Assembly: GCA_005765155.1 (NCBI GenBank)
Contig: VCCP01000001.1
Coordinates: forward strand, 992,001-1,056,000
Direction: 5' to 3'
DNA length: 64,000 bases
Origin: Zelopaecilomyces penicillatus
Taxonomy: Eukaryota; Ascomycota; Sordariomycetes; Hypocreales; Pseudodiploosporaceae
The position numbers and the translations under genes were made by a program. The notes beneath the pieces were generated by a model that was given only the letters and a program-made list of their open reading frames with translations, was not told where the DNA came from and searched no databases. Positions 45,268 to 57,017 of the stretch are shown here, piece after piece; position 1 is the first letter of the stretch, and every line of letters begins with the position of its first letter.

Positions 45268-46916
45268 AAGGTCTGAATATTATTACAGTTTGTAGATCAA
45301 ACGCCTTTTTAATGAGACATTTGGGGGAAGACGACGCGCAATGGGGGGCTTAACTTTGAAAATGTGAACCAGGGTTGGTGGCGGTTTCACGTTCATGACA
45401 ATGGCAAAACCCCCTTGGCCAGTAATAATAAACGCATCAAAGGGAAAGCGGGCGGCGGACAAAAGCGGCGTTCCCCAGAAAAGAGCAGGTCGGCAAGACC
45501 CGGCGGGACGAGTCAAGTCTCCATCTTTTTTTCCACTTGAAGGTTGCTTGCTAGGACGGGGGAGGGGGGCAGGGAGAGTTGGAACATGGTGTGAGGTCTA
45601 AAAACAGCTGCTCTTTGACAACGAAGGGAAAACACGTGGTGAAGGAGAAATGGCGAGACAGACAGACCAGCCAATACTCAGCCAATGACGTTGACATTTG
45701 CCGTGGAGCCTTGTGTGACAGCGAAGACGAGCATTGATCACCAAACATGTCGCTCTCAAGCCTCCTCGAGTGTCCCATGTGTCAATGTTTCGCCCAAGAC
45801 CCAAGTCGTTTGTGCCAATCGGGCCACGAGGATATGAGCACGCGTGTGTTGTTACTTTTTTTTTTAAACTAACTGGTAATAGTAGGGCAGAAAGAGACGA
45901 GCTCAAGTAAAATACTACGTGTTTTAACGCACAGCTCCCCTAAGTCTAACTGAAAACAGGCGCGACAGCGTCAGAAGGTAGGTGATTTGGAGAAACTACA
46001 GTATGCAGTCAAGACTCAAGACCAGGCAAGACCCTGAAGAAACCAGAAATGGGGGCGATGGAAAGTTTTGAGACCCAGCAGGGTCAAAGCCCCCCTCCTC
46101 CTTGTGTTTAGTTCCCGACCGTGCTATTGCTTGGAGCGAGTCGGGCTGGCCTGGCCTAGGTCGCCATGTTGAGTTATTTTGAAGGGGTAATTATTACTCC
46201 GTTCTTTCAGTAGGACTTTTGGTAGCACAATGATCTGGACTATTGAGGTTAGAAGAAGTGAGGTAGGTAAAGTCTGGAAGCAACCCCCCGATGCAGATGC
46301 AGTGTCCGGAGTCTAGGCGCGCTATCGATCTTTGCCAAAGCGCCACAGCCACAAGGTTTGTGAGAGGTATTTGGGGGTAGTGGTGTGGGTTGTTGGCTGG
46401 CTTGTGTGTTGTGTGGTGGCAATAAATGGCATGATGTGGGAGAAGGGAAACATGGGATGGGTATTTTTCAACCGCATGGCTTGCGAGGCTTGCAGTATGC
46501 AGAGCTGTCTTGCCTTTTTCTGTGTAGCCCACATACATAAGTAACGTTAGATATTACTTCATACCTACCGTACTTGGGTTCTTATTGCCTTTTTCCCCTC
46601 ATTCCCCCATCTCATCTCAAACAGGGGAATCTCGGGAGGACAAATGCATAGTGGAAAGGATAATAGATCAAGGGAAAACTAGATTCAAGCCTCGTCCTGC
46701 GAAAGTACTGTACGTCAAGAAGTAAATTCTTAGGGAGGAGGGCGGGATTTTGGGGACACTAGAAAACACTAGAACAGCGGCCCAGTGGTAAAAGTGCGAT
46801 CAACAATCTGAAAGTCTAAGCCCCCCCTCGTGGGCGTTCATAGTGTGTGTTTGTGGTTGCGTCACGGTTGAAAAAAGCCGCTCAGCGAAAAAAATATTAT
46901 CGGATAATGTCGAAGT

Positions 46917-46942
46917 ACTAGTAGCTAGTAGCTAGTAGCTAG
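46917..46942 (+). repeat. TAGCTAG/TAGTAGC short tandem repeat
   Basis: Three copies of a 7-bp unit (TAGTAGC) followed by TAGC, giving a near-palindromic stretch. Confidence 0.8.
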
Positions 46943-48149
46943 CTGGCGGTCTCCACGTTCACTTGTATCCGCACCAGTTTGTCAAAGAACGGGGCTGCTG
47001 TCAAATGTTCATGTTCTATTTCATACACACGCTTTCTAGTGGGTGATGATGCATCAGATTTTGCCCTTTCAATTTTAGTGTTTGCTTCCTTTTATTGGGT
47101 TGTGTGTAAAGTGGAAGATAAAAAAAATCGTTAGTGGCCGCCCTTGGCAGTAAAGCACGACTAATGACTGATGAGTGGTTTTGTATGCTTTTTTGGAATT
47201 AAACGGGTGATGGATTTCGGTATCGAATAGATGAGAAATGGCATTTTGGGGGAGCATACGTAATAGAGGAGAATAGAGGGGGACCGACCGAGAGAGTAAG
47301 ACAAGAGAAAGTGGAAAGTGCCGGGGGGGTTAAAAGCAGCCCGTTTCACTCAATTGATTGCCCCCGATGGTATGGCGGCTTTGGATAAATGACTCGTTTA
47401 TTGGTGTGTGGACGCGCTGGCACGGGGGTGCCAAAGTGTGCGAGTGCCGGCTGTGCTTTTGTTTGCACAAGTAGAGGTACAGGAGGCAGGTACCTACCTT
47501 GTGTTTTTTTGGAATCTTGTCGTCCGAGTGTATAGACAGATGCATCACTGCGGCGGCTATCATCAGAGCGCGCGCAAAATGGACGGCAAGAGAGTCAAAG
47601 AACTGTGAGACATTGTTTGATCATCGACATCATTGTCGGAGCGCGTGAGCAATTGGATCAGAAGGTGGCCCTACAGTAGTAACACGCGCAAATCAATCAC
47701 CTCTTTGTTATAGGTAGTGACCGAGGCGCTATTATCACGGTACGGTAGTAGTGTCAATGGCCAGGTCCGCATTCGGGTTTGCTCCGTAGAATGGATGGGC
47801 AGCACAAGCGCCGTATTCGTACCAGGGTGCTAAAGGTGGTGGTGGTGGTTGTGATGGTGGCTTGTCTCTTTATTTTTCCACAGAGGCACAAAGGCGCTAA
47901 TAACTCAGTTGAATGCTGTGTGTTGGTACGGGTGCCAAGTCACAAACAGGAACCAAGGTAACAATAGCATCAAAAAGCCCCTGTTGGATGATGGGGAGGC
48001 AATTTTATCCCATATTTCTATGGCGTTGCATTCCTGATGCACTGCAACGGGGGGGACGAACCCGTTGGACTGGTCGGGACAGACGAGGGTCGCGGCCCCC
48101 AATGAAAAAAAGGCCTAGGGGGCGAAGGGAAGCGCGCGAACTGATGGAT

Positions 48150-48182
48150 GGTTAGTGGTTGGTTAGTGGTTGGTTAGTTGGT
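48150..48182 (+). repeat. GGTTAGT tandem repeat
   Basis: Four to five imperfect copies of GGTTAGTGGTT-like units in noncoding sequence. Confidence 0.8.
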
Positions 48183-50015
48183 GATGCCCAGGTCTGGGTA
48201 GGTAGGTAGGAATTACCTCCCCAGCACGTGTGCATTGTGCAGCGAATGCACAGAGCGAGCACTGCTAAGATGATGATAGCAGCACCTAATAATAAATCAA
48301 ATCAAATCAAATAATTTGCTTGCCAACTTGCATGTGTGCACACTTCAAAACTGCATTTGCATTCTTTTTCCTACTACGGTGTCCCAGTCGGCCGTTTGGG
48401 TGGGCTTGCGTCTGGCGAGCCGTCCCCGAGGCAGCTTTGGCAGCTGGAGCTGTTTTGCTTGCTTGCTTTGCAGGGTCCCTTTGCAGGTTCTAGGCGGGCG
48501 CCTTTCAAGCTTCAACATACCAGTTAGTTGCGCCTACCTAGCTGGGTAGACCTAGATGGAACGCAAACGCCAGGGAAAAAACGCCCTGTTCTGGCTTGAT
48601 TTTCTCGGGGTAACCTATTCCCTCTTTCGTAATGCCTACCTACATACAGAGCTCGTGAACCACAAACCCCCAGTGCCCCAGGTCAATTTTCTGGCTCTGG
48701 GCCGGTCTGGCGCCGGGCTTCGGTTTTGTCTGAACCGCAAAATGTAACTTGGCGCATGCAAGCCATCCATCCATCATAATAAGACCCTTCGTTTCGAGGT
48801 GCAGCAAGCAGGGCAGCAGCCGCAGCCGCAGCAGCAGCAGAAGTAGTGAGTAATGAGCAACAAGTGAGAGTATCAGAGTCAGAGTGACCGTACATGTAAG
48901 AACAGAGTAGCAGCAGCAACAGAAGAAGCAATAACAAAGTGCTGGCAACGGAGGTGGTCACCACGGCATCGCGCATGTAGGCATCTGGACGGCCGGGCCT
49001 AATGTCCCAAAGCGCCTGGGCTGAAGTAAAAGGTCGCTGGTAGCCTGCCGGCCGTCATGAGATGTATCTCAGCCATGTCTCCTTTGCCCTGCCTACTACG
49101 TACATACACTGTACACCCGCTGCTTCGATTTACCTTTTTTTCTTTGGCCTCTCTGCCAGGCTCATCGTGTCATTCTCAACTGGTGAATGGTCATCTTTTT
49201 GTTTTGTTTTCGTTTCTCCCTCCCTTTGACCTGTAGCTACGATGGCGCACATACATTAGGCGTAGTCACTCAAGTCAGTCAGTCATTCAGTTATTCGCTC
49301 GTACTCGTACACGTATAACACACACAAACACAAGAGACAGCAAAGAAAACCTGCCGCTGTCAATCATCTGCCCGCCCATCAGCAGACCTGGGTACCTACA
49401 GAAACCTTTGAATTTAGCACCATTAGTACAGCCCAGACGACTTAGTACCTACACACCATTTGTACCTCGGCTGGTATAGACTCAAAGAGCACCAGGCTAA
49501 AGAGTACCTAGCAGAACGGGGGGGGGGCACTCACTGGCACAAATTGGCTGGCGCTGCCCAAGCCAATCCTGGGGCTCGTCACCTGCTCGGGTAGCAAACC
49601 GGCGCATGTGCGGACCACAGGCGGCGCTAGTGGCGGCGGTTCCTGGAAAGCCATCAAGATGCCCCAACCAAGCAGCGCAGGCAGGTACCTAGAGCGCCTG
49701 CCAGCCGGGGCCCTCGCAGGTCAGATACAGCGCAACTCACCACAATCTCTTAGCCATGGGGGGTGCTTCCCGCCCCTCCTGCAGCCAGTGCAGTGGTCGG
49801 GTGGGTGTAACAACGTACGACGCGCGCCCAGGCCCAGAGTTCAAAAAAAAAAAAAGGCTCGAAAGTCGCGGTACGTACCCACTCTCCTGTAGTGCCTCCT
49901 GTACCTGTAGCGAGTTGTGCTTGAACAGGGGGCCCACTGTGGCAGGGGCCTGGTGCCTTAGGTAGGTACTTGACATGCTGCGCACTGGCTCATACTGAAT
50001 CAGGTACCGCACGAA

Positions 50016-50028
50016 CCCCCCCCCCCCC
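50016..50028 (+). repeat. Poly-C homopolymer (13 C)
   Basis: A C run within CT/CC-rich sequence about 0.9 kb upstream of the small membrane-protein gene. Confidence 0.85.
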
Positions 50029-50901
50029 GCCTCCCGCCTCCTATGTGCCATGTCTCGCCTCCCACCCACTCCCCCCCCATTCATGCTTCTTCTTATCTAT
50101 ACCCGCCTTGCCCCAAGTCCTGCCCACGCGTGGTGTGGTCTTCGATGCTCAACTCTCAATTTCTCGACAACTCGACTTTCTCTCTCTCTCTGTCAAACTT
50201 TGGGTACCAATTGCAAACAACGCAGCCTTGACTTATTTTGCTGCACCGACTATTGGGTTGTTTACTCCGCCTCGAACTTTCAAACAACGTGCTGCGAACC
50301 CACCCGCGTTTACTTTCGGCCGCATCATTTAACCCGCCGTACTCGCTGAAGAAAGAAGGATATCGCCGTGGCTGGGCCGCCTCAGCCACTAAGACGTACC
50401 ATCCTTCCTACACTCCTATTTCCTCGCCCGCCTGCCCTCAACAAAACCAATACGAAAGCCGCGTCACACAGATTCAGATTTCTCCACGACTCTTTTCTGA
50501 ACAGTTGACCAGTTCAATCGACGTTCCTTATCACCAAAGATTGCTTGCTCTACGTTGTGAAGAAAGGTATTGCATCTCCCATTTACTGTTCCTGTCGGTT
50601 GAGATCGTCAGGGGGAGGCCTCTCCTAAACTGCACCACGACATGAGCAGCGATGGATGTCTACCAACGCTCTAAATACCTCTGTGCTAACCACATTTTCC
50701 TCAGTTCTAAATCACTTGATCAATTCCACTTGGCTATAGATCTTGTCTCTTCTGTTTAGTTCAACGCAGCTACAACCGTCTCGCCTCCCATTACCACCCC
50801 CAGTTTGGCCTGCCTTTGAGACTTCTGGAGGCTTGAACCTCAGGGAACCTTCTTGTTACCAGCTGAACACCTTCACCTCCGACTTTCCTACCACAGTCAC
50901 C

Positions 50902-51372
50902 ATGACGTTCAGCCATCCTCCCGCGCCCGGCGCCATTCGCCTGGATTCTCAACTTTCGATACCTGAAAAGGCAGCTCTCTCTAGCACGTCCACCGTTCAT
51001 GTACCAAACGCCGATAGGTTTGGCTACAGCAGTGTCGCCTCCACGCCTCGATCAGACCGCCGCTGCGACCCATTCGACACAGACATTGAGGCCATGGCTA
51101 CCAACACCTCCACCGACAAGGTTTGCCGCAAGAGTCTTGTCCTCACAAGCAGCGAATGCCAGGTCTGGCCAAACAAGGACCACTGGAAGAAGCAAGCAAA
51201 GCAGGCCAAGGTGAAGCGCAGCACCACATCCTGGATGGCCAAGCTTAGCGCTCGCAACAAGATTATTGTCAAGGTCTTGATGATCCTGCTCATTGTCGGC
51301 ATCGCCGTTGGAGTTGGCTTTGGTGTCAGCAAACCCCTAGGAGCACCTATCTGGGGCAAGAAGAACGAATGA
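50902..51372 (+). CDS. Small single-pass membrane protein, function unknown
   Basis: A single exon of 156 aa, starting at ATG 50902 (context GTCACCATGAC). Residues 1-105 are polar and rich in Ser, Thr and Pro (MTFSHPPAPGAIRLDSQLSI..), with no signal peptide. A basic stretch (KKQAKQAKVKRSTTSW) comes next, then one long hydrophobic segment (about 125-145, IVKVLMILLIVGIAVGVGFGV) and a short tail ending GKKNE. This suggests a tail-anchor-like or type II single-pass protein with the bulk in the cytosol. The same frame is open upstream to 50743 without an earlier ATG. I do not recognise the family. The coherent topology and good start context are the reasons to call it a gene. Confidence 0.68.
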   Translation: MTFSHPPAPGAIRLDSQLSIPEKAALSSTSTVHVPNADRFGYSSVASTPRSDRRCDPFDTDIEAMATNTSTDKVCRKSLVLTSSECQVWPNKDHWKKQAKQAKVKRSTTSWMAKLSARNKIIVKVLMILLIVGIAVGVGFGVSKPLGAPIWGKKNE

Positions 51373-53467
51373 TTCGTTTGTTCTGGCAATAGCTTCGCTT
51401 CACTCGACTCTGCTGCACAGGCCCATCTCTAGACAGGCTGGCCCTGAGCACAAAACCCAAACATCTACATGCAGCAATGCAAAAGACGCCCCCACGTCAA
51501 ACCCCATACATCTATTTAATAATGACTGCCATCAGCACGCAGATGGGGGGCCTCTTATCAACCATCACGACTAGCGACTTTGGCCCGCTTCGCCCATCAT
51601 TTTTGGGCAGATTTACCCATCAACGACAGCCCACTGCCGGAAGAAGACGGGAAATCAATGAGAGCCTCGCCCGGCCTGACCAAACGGCACACTGCACAAT
51701 ACTTGTACATATAAGTGTTCTTTTCTCACACCACTGTCAAGGCAAGGTCCTTGCCGGATGCCCTTCGGGGGGCTCCATCATAGCCAGGCGTTTCGGAGTT
51801 TTATATGTCCCTTGGCCTATTCTTCTTTTTTTGTACTCAGAGACGGAAATAGCAGAAGAATCTGTAAGGAGGAACTGGATGCAATGACGTATACTTTTTT
51901 CATGTTTGACTTTGGCGTTTAGCCAGTTACATTTTATATATCTAGAGAGGAGGATGTGAAAATCATACAGTTCACGCGAAGAAGCCGTGTTCTTGTTTCT
52001 CTTACATGACTATGATGCTTGCTTGATTTTTAGCCTTGGCTCTGTGAAATGGGTTTGTGGTGTGTGTATAATGACGAGTACAGTCTGGAACAAATATTCC
52101 CATATCCGTAAGCTGGTTGGATATGACGTGTGATGGAATTTCCAGATTTCAACCAGGGGCCCCTGTGCATTTTCATGTATACTCTCTAGCGTGAATGGGA
52201 GTCGACGTGTTTAAACGCGAATGCAGGGGTGGAAAGTGTCCTGGTTCATTTGCATTACGAGTACGATGCAAACAATGAAGCGACGGAATGACGGGTAGAT
52301 GGCAGATAACTAAATTGAAAGTGGAGACACTAGAAATCTACCGACAGAGTGGTCAGACATTATCTGTTAGCAAAGGTGAACTAGGTGTACCTCATGAAAT
52401 GGGACCAGTTTTTTTTTTCGGTTCGTGAAGGAAAATATCAGATTTGGGGTGGAGCAAAGGGTGTCAGCCCATGTCTGGGAAGCTAGGTTCCTGGATTTTT
52501 TTCTACATTGGGATTGGGTAATTAGGTAGGGTTTTGAGTATTGGGATCTCCAGTTTATAACATTGCTGGAAAAGTGGGAACGGAACGGGGGGGGGTGTTG
52601 ATTGTGTAATAAATGGAGATGATTGATTGCGCTATATTGATCTTGTATCATGGATGATTAGATGACATGTAAATTGTACGATGTGTAATAATGCCTACAG
52701 TAGATTGAGTAATTACAAGATTGTCAGTGTGTAAGGTAATTAGAGAGAGATGTTTCTAGTCAGCTGACAGTTCAACGGTTTTTTTTTTATTTAAAAAAAA
52801 CTGAAATGGTGAATTTCCGTGAGCAAGGGGGCAGCGGTACATGTACAGTATAGATGGATGTGGGGCCGTGATGGGTTCCGTCAGTTCCGGGGCTCCATTT
52901 ACCTGCATGGTATGAACGGTAAACTGCATCTCCGGGAGCTGGCTACGGATGTTGCGGAAGTTACGGGGCCGGTCGGTCGGCGGAAGAGCGTCTAGTGCGT
53001 TGATGAACAGTCAATATGGGAGGGGGGAGATTGACTTGCGGAGACGATGGAATTTGTAATGGCGATGAGCACAGTGGATACTGATGATACCAACAAAATG
53101 TGTTAAGGTGGGAATCTGCTTAGATATGCGTGATATATGGGATTGTTACTTTTACACATCTCCAACTGACACTCGCTAGGTTTGTAGTACCTAGTTTGAT
53201 ACCTTTTCAACGGTGTGTTTACCTTGTCTGGTCGCCTGTCAGGTTCTTCATAGTTACAACACAGACGATAGTCCAATTAAAGGCATGTAAATCTTTTAAC
53301 CTGCAAACATTTACGCTGTTTAATGACTAAGTAGACTAAATATGACTACTCAGCAAGAGATTGTAGTTTTACATTGACAAATTCATAAATCATAACACTG
53401 CTTTTCCATCTGTGCCCCGCACCCAATTTGGAGTTGCCAGAATTTCCCTTTTGAATTTTCCAAAGAC
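51373..53467. other. Convergent intergenic region, no gene seen
   Basis: About 2.1 kb between the 3' ends of a + and a - strand gene. No domain-bearing ORF. A T9-TATTT-A8 inverted homopolymer pair near 52780-52800 could form an AT-rich hairpin. Confidence 0.6.
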
Positions 53468-54904
53468 TTACACATCATATTCGACGTCTGTCCTTATTAT
53501 ATACTTTGCTCCCTTGGTTACACTCGAACCCTCATGCAACAACGCTCCCTGGGCTTCGCCGTGTGGGAATATCGCCACGCCGCCCATAACCGGGCGCACA
53601 GGATACGCATTGAGCGTTCCCTCCTGAGAAGCTGGCAGGAAGAACGTCGTATGACCGCCTTCGAACTCGTCATTTAGGTATAGCAAGAAAGTGAATAACG
53701 AGCTTTGTTTCTTGTCTGCAGGAGAGTCGTCGTACACATACGTATCATCGGGGCGGATGCCGGATGGTGGCCACGCCCCGTCAATGTGACATCGATACTC
53801 AGCACCAGGGACGTAGCGGTAGACACGGAAACGACGGTTCAGACCACGAGATACACGACCATTGACAGAGGCTGGCACGAATGGAGACATGCGCGCCCAC
53901 AGTTTATCATGGAAAGCTGTGTCGACGATCCAGTAAAAGTTGTGAGCCAGGACGCTGGTGTCGCCACCCTCACGAATAGGCGCATCAGGGAGAAAGCCAA
54001 CACTCTCGCCAGCGGCGATGATGGCTTTGCACTCGTCAGTAGAAAGAACGTTTGTAGCAAGACCAAGATTAGGGACGTTAGGGTGTTTGTGGTATGAGAT
54101 GGATGGACACTCTGAGGACAGAGGAACGGAGTCGGGCTCTGAAGTATAGAGGATAGCTGCGTGGTGATTGGGAGGTTTGCGGAGATGACCAGGTGTCGTT
54201 TCGATGATGCGGAGAGAGGATGGGAGGGAGTTGGGTGCTGAGGATAAGATGGACTTGTCTAGCACAGAGGCGTAGATCTGGTGTGTTATCGTTGACGTCC
54301 GCAAGTCCCATGTTGGTTGAACTGCTATCTGGGATGATGGGCTGGAGGGAGGGATAGTGTTCCTGTCTGTGGGACCGCACACGCGCAGGACAGCATCGAG
54401 AACACTGAGAAGCTCTTTATCCTTTGCAGGGCGATCAGGGCTATCAAGACTAATGCCATTAGGTCGTGTCACCACATCAAGGTCACGCACCCAGCGACAC
54501 AGCGCACCCAATTTCGGTTCCTCCCCTCGCAGTCGCATCTCAGCAAGCAAGATCTTCGCCTCAAGATACTTTTCATCCACCAACGCAGCCGAGACCCTCG
54601 CCGTCAAGTTTGCACCTTCTGCAGCGCTGAGTCCCGTGGTGCAGGATTGACGAAAGTCATAGACGGCGGTTCGAAGATTCCGGCACAGTTTCGACTTGAT
54701 CAAGTTGGGGTATTGCGCTAGTGTTGTCAAGGTTTCAATCGTGATGTCGAGCTCCTCGTCTGAAATGACAGTCTGGAGAGTCTTTGGCTCGAGTGGCGCG
54801 CCGCCATCAGGAGGCGGGGTGATGTCTGACGAGGTCTTGACGATTTTCTGGGGGGCATCGGATTGCGCAAGGCGCTTCCGCTTTGCTGATTTGGACTTTG
54901 CCAT
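53468..54904 (-). CDS. 2OG-Fe(II) oxygenase, prolyl-4-hydroxylase-like
   Basis: A single reverse-strand exon of 478 aa starting at ATG 54904. The open frame continues upstream only from a non-ATG codon and was not used. The first 25 residues are basic (MAKSKSAKRKRLAQ), a possible nuclear signal. Residues about 60-200 are helical and unassigned. The C-terminal 180 residues have the prolyl 4-hydroxylase alpha-subunit fold: LSTDECKAIIAAGESVGF, FRVYRYVPGAEYRCHIDGAWPP with the iron ligands H373 and D375, SSLFTFLLYLNDEFEGGHTTFF, ALLHEGSSVTKGAKYIIRTDVEY with the third ligand H457 and a 2-oxoglutarate-binding basic residue (K465 or R470). It should use Fe(II), 2-oxoglutarate and O2. The substrate is unknown. 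Fungal relatives are usually called oxidoreductase domain-containing. Confidence 0.9.
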   Translation of the reverse strand: MAKSKSAKRKRLAQSDAPQKIVKTSSDITPPPDGGAPLEPKTLQTVISDEELDITIETLTTLAQYPNLIKSKLCRNLRTAVYDFRQSCTTGLSAAEGANLTARVSAALVDEKYLEAKILLAEMRLRGEEPKLGALCRWVRDLDVVTRPNGISLDSPDRPAKDKELLSVLDAVLRVCGPTDRNTIPPSSPSSQIAVQPTWDLRTSTITHQIYASVLDKSILSSAPNSLPSSLRIIETTPGHLRKPPNHHAAILYTSEPDSVPLSSECPSISYHKHPNVPNLGLATNVLSTDECKAIIAAGESVGFLPDAPIREGGDTSVLAHNFYWIVDTAFHDKLWARMSPFVPASVNGRVSRGLNRRFRVYRYVPGAEYRCHIDGAWPPSGIRPDDTYVYDDSPADKKQSSLFTFLLYLNDEFEGGHTTFFLPASQEGTLNAYPVRPVMGGVAIFPHGEAQGALLHEGSSVTKGAKYIIRTDVEYDV

Positions 54905-57017
54905 GATTTCTGTTTTTGGTAGCAGCTCTGGGGTGAGAATTTGAGCGGCTCTAGAACTCGAAACTTGTAGCTTCAACAACCCCACCAACTAATAATTAGG
55001 TGTAGTGTGTTGCAACACCCCTCAAAGGCGGTAAGGGCTGGCAGAATATTCCAATGTGGCAAATCCGTGTATATGCTGCCTCTGATTATCCCTGCAACAT
55101 CTTGGAGCCTGAAACGATCATAATTGTCAGAATTGGATTGCTCAATGTGTCTGCATTTCCACTGTCGGGGTGTTTTAATTGTGGCTTGCTTGATTCTGTG
55201 GTAATTCGACATATGATGCGTGAGACAACGGTTTTGTAAGCGCCGACCTACCCGCGACCCCGATTACACGCGGTCCAATGTAGCATGTAAAGCTCTAAAG
55301 AGCATAGCTTTAGAAGAAATTAGGTCGTGTTAGCATAATTATCAATATTTGTGAAGCATTGAGTTTCTTGAAGTTATCTTGCCCAAACACTTCTCACATA
55401 AGGGCAGCGATTTCAGCATTGCTAGCAATTCTTTGCACCGACTCATTGAACCCAATTCCACAACGACTTGTTCAAGGACTACTAGCAGTACGCTATGTCT
55501 AGAGGCAAAGACACACACAAATTCATACACTACCTCTCAGCCAAAGACTCATTGTAACTGTATTAATTAGATAGCAAGATGCTACGAAGTGCAGCTTTTG
55601 CAATGATGTTGACAGTCGAGGCAAGGAACGTTTCATGATAACATATAGCTAATTGCGCATTCTATAGAAACCAACAGCAGTATCATTTTTAGTTTTAATC
55701 TAAATAAGCTTTTCAGCTGTCGGGACTGGTACATGGTCTATCGTCGAGAATCGCTCCAAAATCTGATATGTGTGTGTTCGCGAAACGCGGGTATTGCATT
55801 ATGCAATGTGACACATGGATTGCCTGATATGTATTCAATAGATTGTAAGCCTAAAGCTGCTAGTCAGCTCACTGCTGACTTAAAATTATGTTGAACATCA
55901 CAAGAAAGGTATTTCTGGTGGGTAGTAGATACCCATACCCACGATAGTCAATGGGGACGCGTCAGTCTGTATCAAGCCGTTCTATTTCGTTACTATCGTT
56001 CTTTCGTAGCGATCCTTTACATAATGTCACTCTGAAAAGGTATTCAATGAAGGAACATTCGGAAGAAGCTCTGATCAGCCATTCGTTTCTCATCAACGAA
56101 TGCTACCGCTGTTGCCCCTATCTCGAACGAGGATGTAGCATAGCAGTTGTCTTGTCCGTTGTAATTCGAGGTTCATCAACGAGGCTCAACACATTCTTCT
56201 GATTGAACGAATCCTCTTCGGCTTCCTTGAAGACTCCTGGCCATTCGTATACGCATGATGAGAAGACGCGGTTTATGCATCGGTGTTCTAGACGAGGACG
56301 GTCAGTGTGATAGGCATAGAACCGTATCTTGCCATTCCAGGAAGAAAGGAAAGGAAATCCCAAACTTACAGTTGAATAGTGAAGCAATTGGCTCAAAGAA
56401 TATCTCTCTTCATCGTCACCCCTTTCAGAACGGCAGACCTCTCCCCCCCTCGCCCTGCCCACCTTGAATGCAGGACCATCCCGGGGGGGAACGAGTGAAG
56501 ACCGGACACGTCCAAGCTCCTCAAGCCCGATCACTTCACCTTTGATGAGAATCCACAACGGCAGCCGGTGTCTAGGCAACCTGGGCTGTCGAGGACTGTT
56601 CGGAGCTGTCAAAGTGGGGCGGCGCGGGTTACTGCCTCCGTATTGTCGAGAACAATAGGCCGGCCTTCGAAAGGGCCCCGATTCACTAGAACATAGACAG
56701 GTATATATCTCCTGCCCAGATCCTTCTGTCTCTTCTCCTCTTTTTCCCTTTCTTCATCAACCTCTTTGTTGCACTTAAATCGTCATACTGAGAACACAGC
56801 CTGTAAGTTTGAACATCCTTTTCCATTCACACTTACACACACGCATGTACTCACACATTCACTTTTCACACAAAGGAGCTTCTTTTTCTCTTGCTTTTCA
56901 ACTCTCTATCTCGTCGTTCAGTCTCGTTCACCATCCGAACAATCCCTACATTCACACATCCCCTTTAGTCATCTATCTTCTTCTCCTGCCCTTTCACCCC
57001 CTTTCCGATCACCAGCC
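54905..57017. promoter_or_regulatory. Divergent intergenic region and CT-rich leader
   Basis: 2.1 kb between divergent genes. ORFs such as 56118-56612 (-) have no domains. A TATATAT site at 56702-56708 precedes a CT-rich leader of about 300 nt leading to ATG 57018, a standard fungal promoter layout. Confidence 0.55.

Larger units (their letters stand above)
45268..50901. other. Gene-poor 5.6-kb region
   Basis: The longest gap in the window, with no supported gene. It is rich in short repeats: TAGCTAG units (46917-46942), GGTTAGT units (48150-48182), TACCTA/TAGGTA words from about 48190 to 49975, CAG repeats (48818-48842) and a 13-nt C run (50016-50028). The final 0.9 kb is CT-rich with several short upstream frames, as for a long leader of the membrane-protein gene at 50902. 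Confidence 0.5.

Noticed and set aside
46770..46850. tRNA-like sequence (CCCAGTGGTAAAAGTGCG followed later by GTTCATAG)
   Set aside because: The D-arm resembles a tRNA but the T-loop does not match GTTCRANNC and no acceptor stem pairs; at most a decayed tRNA.
56118..56612. 164-aa reverse-strand ORF in the divergent region
   Set aside because: No domain, lies in AT/CT-mixed noncoding sequence, and its start has no supporting promoter layout.
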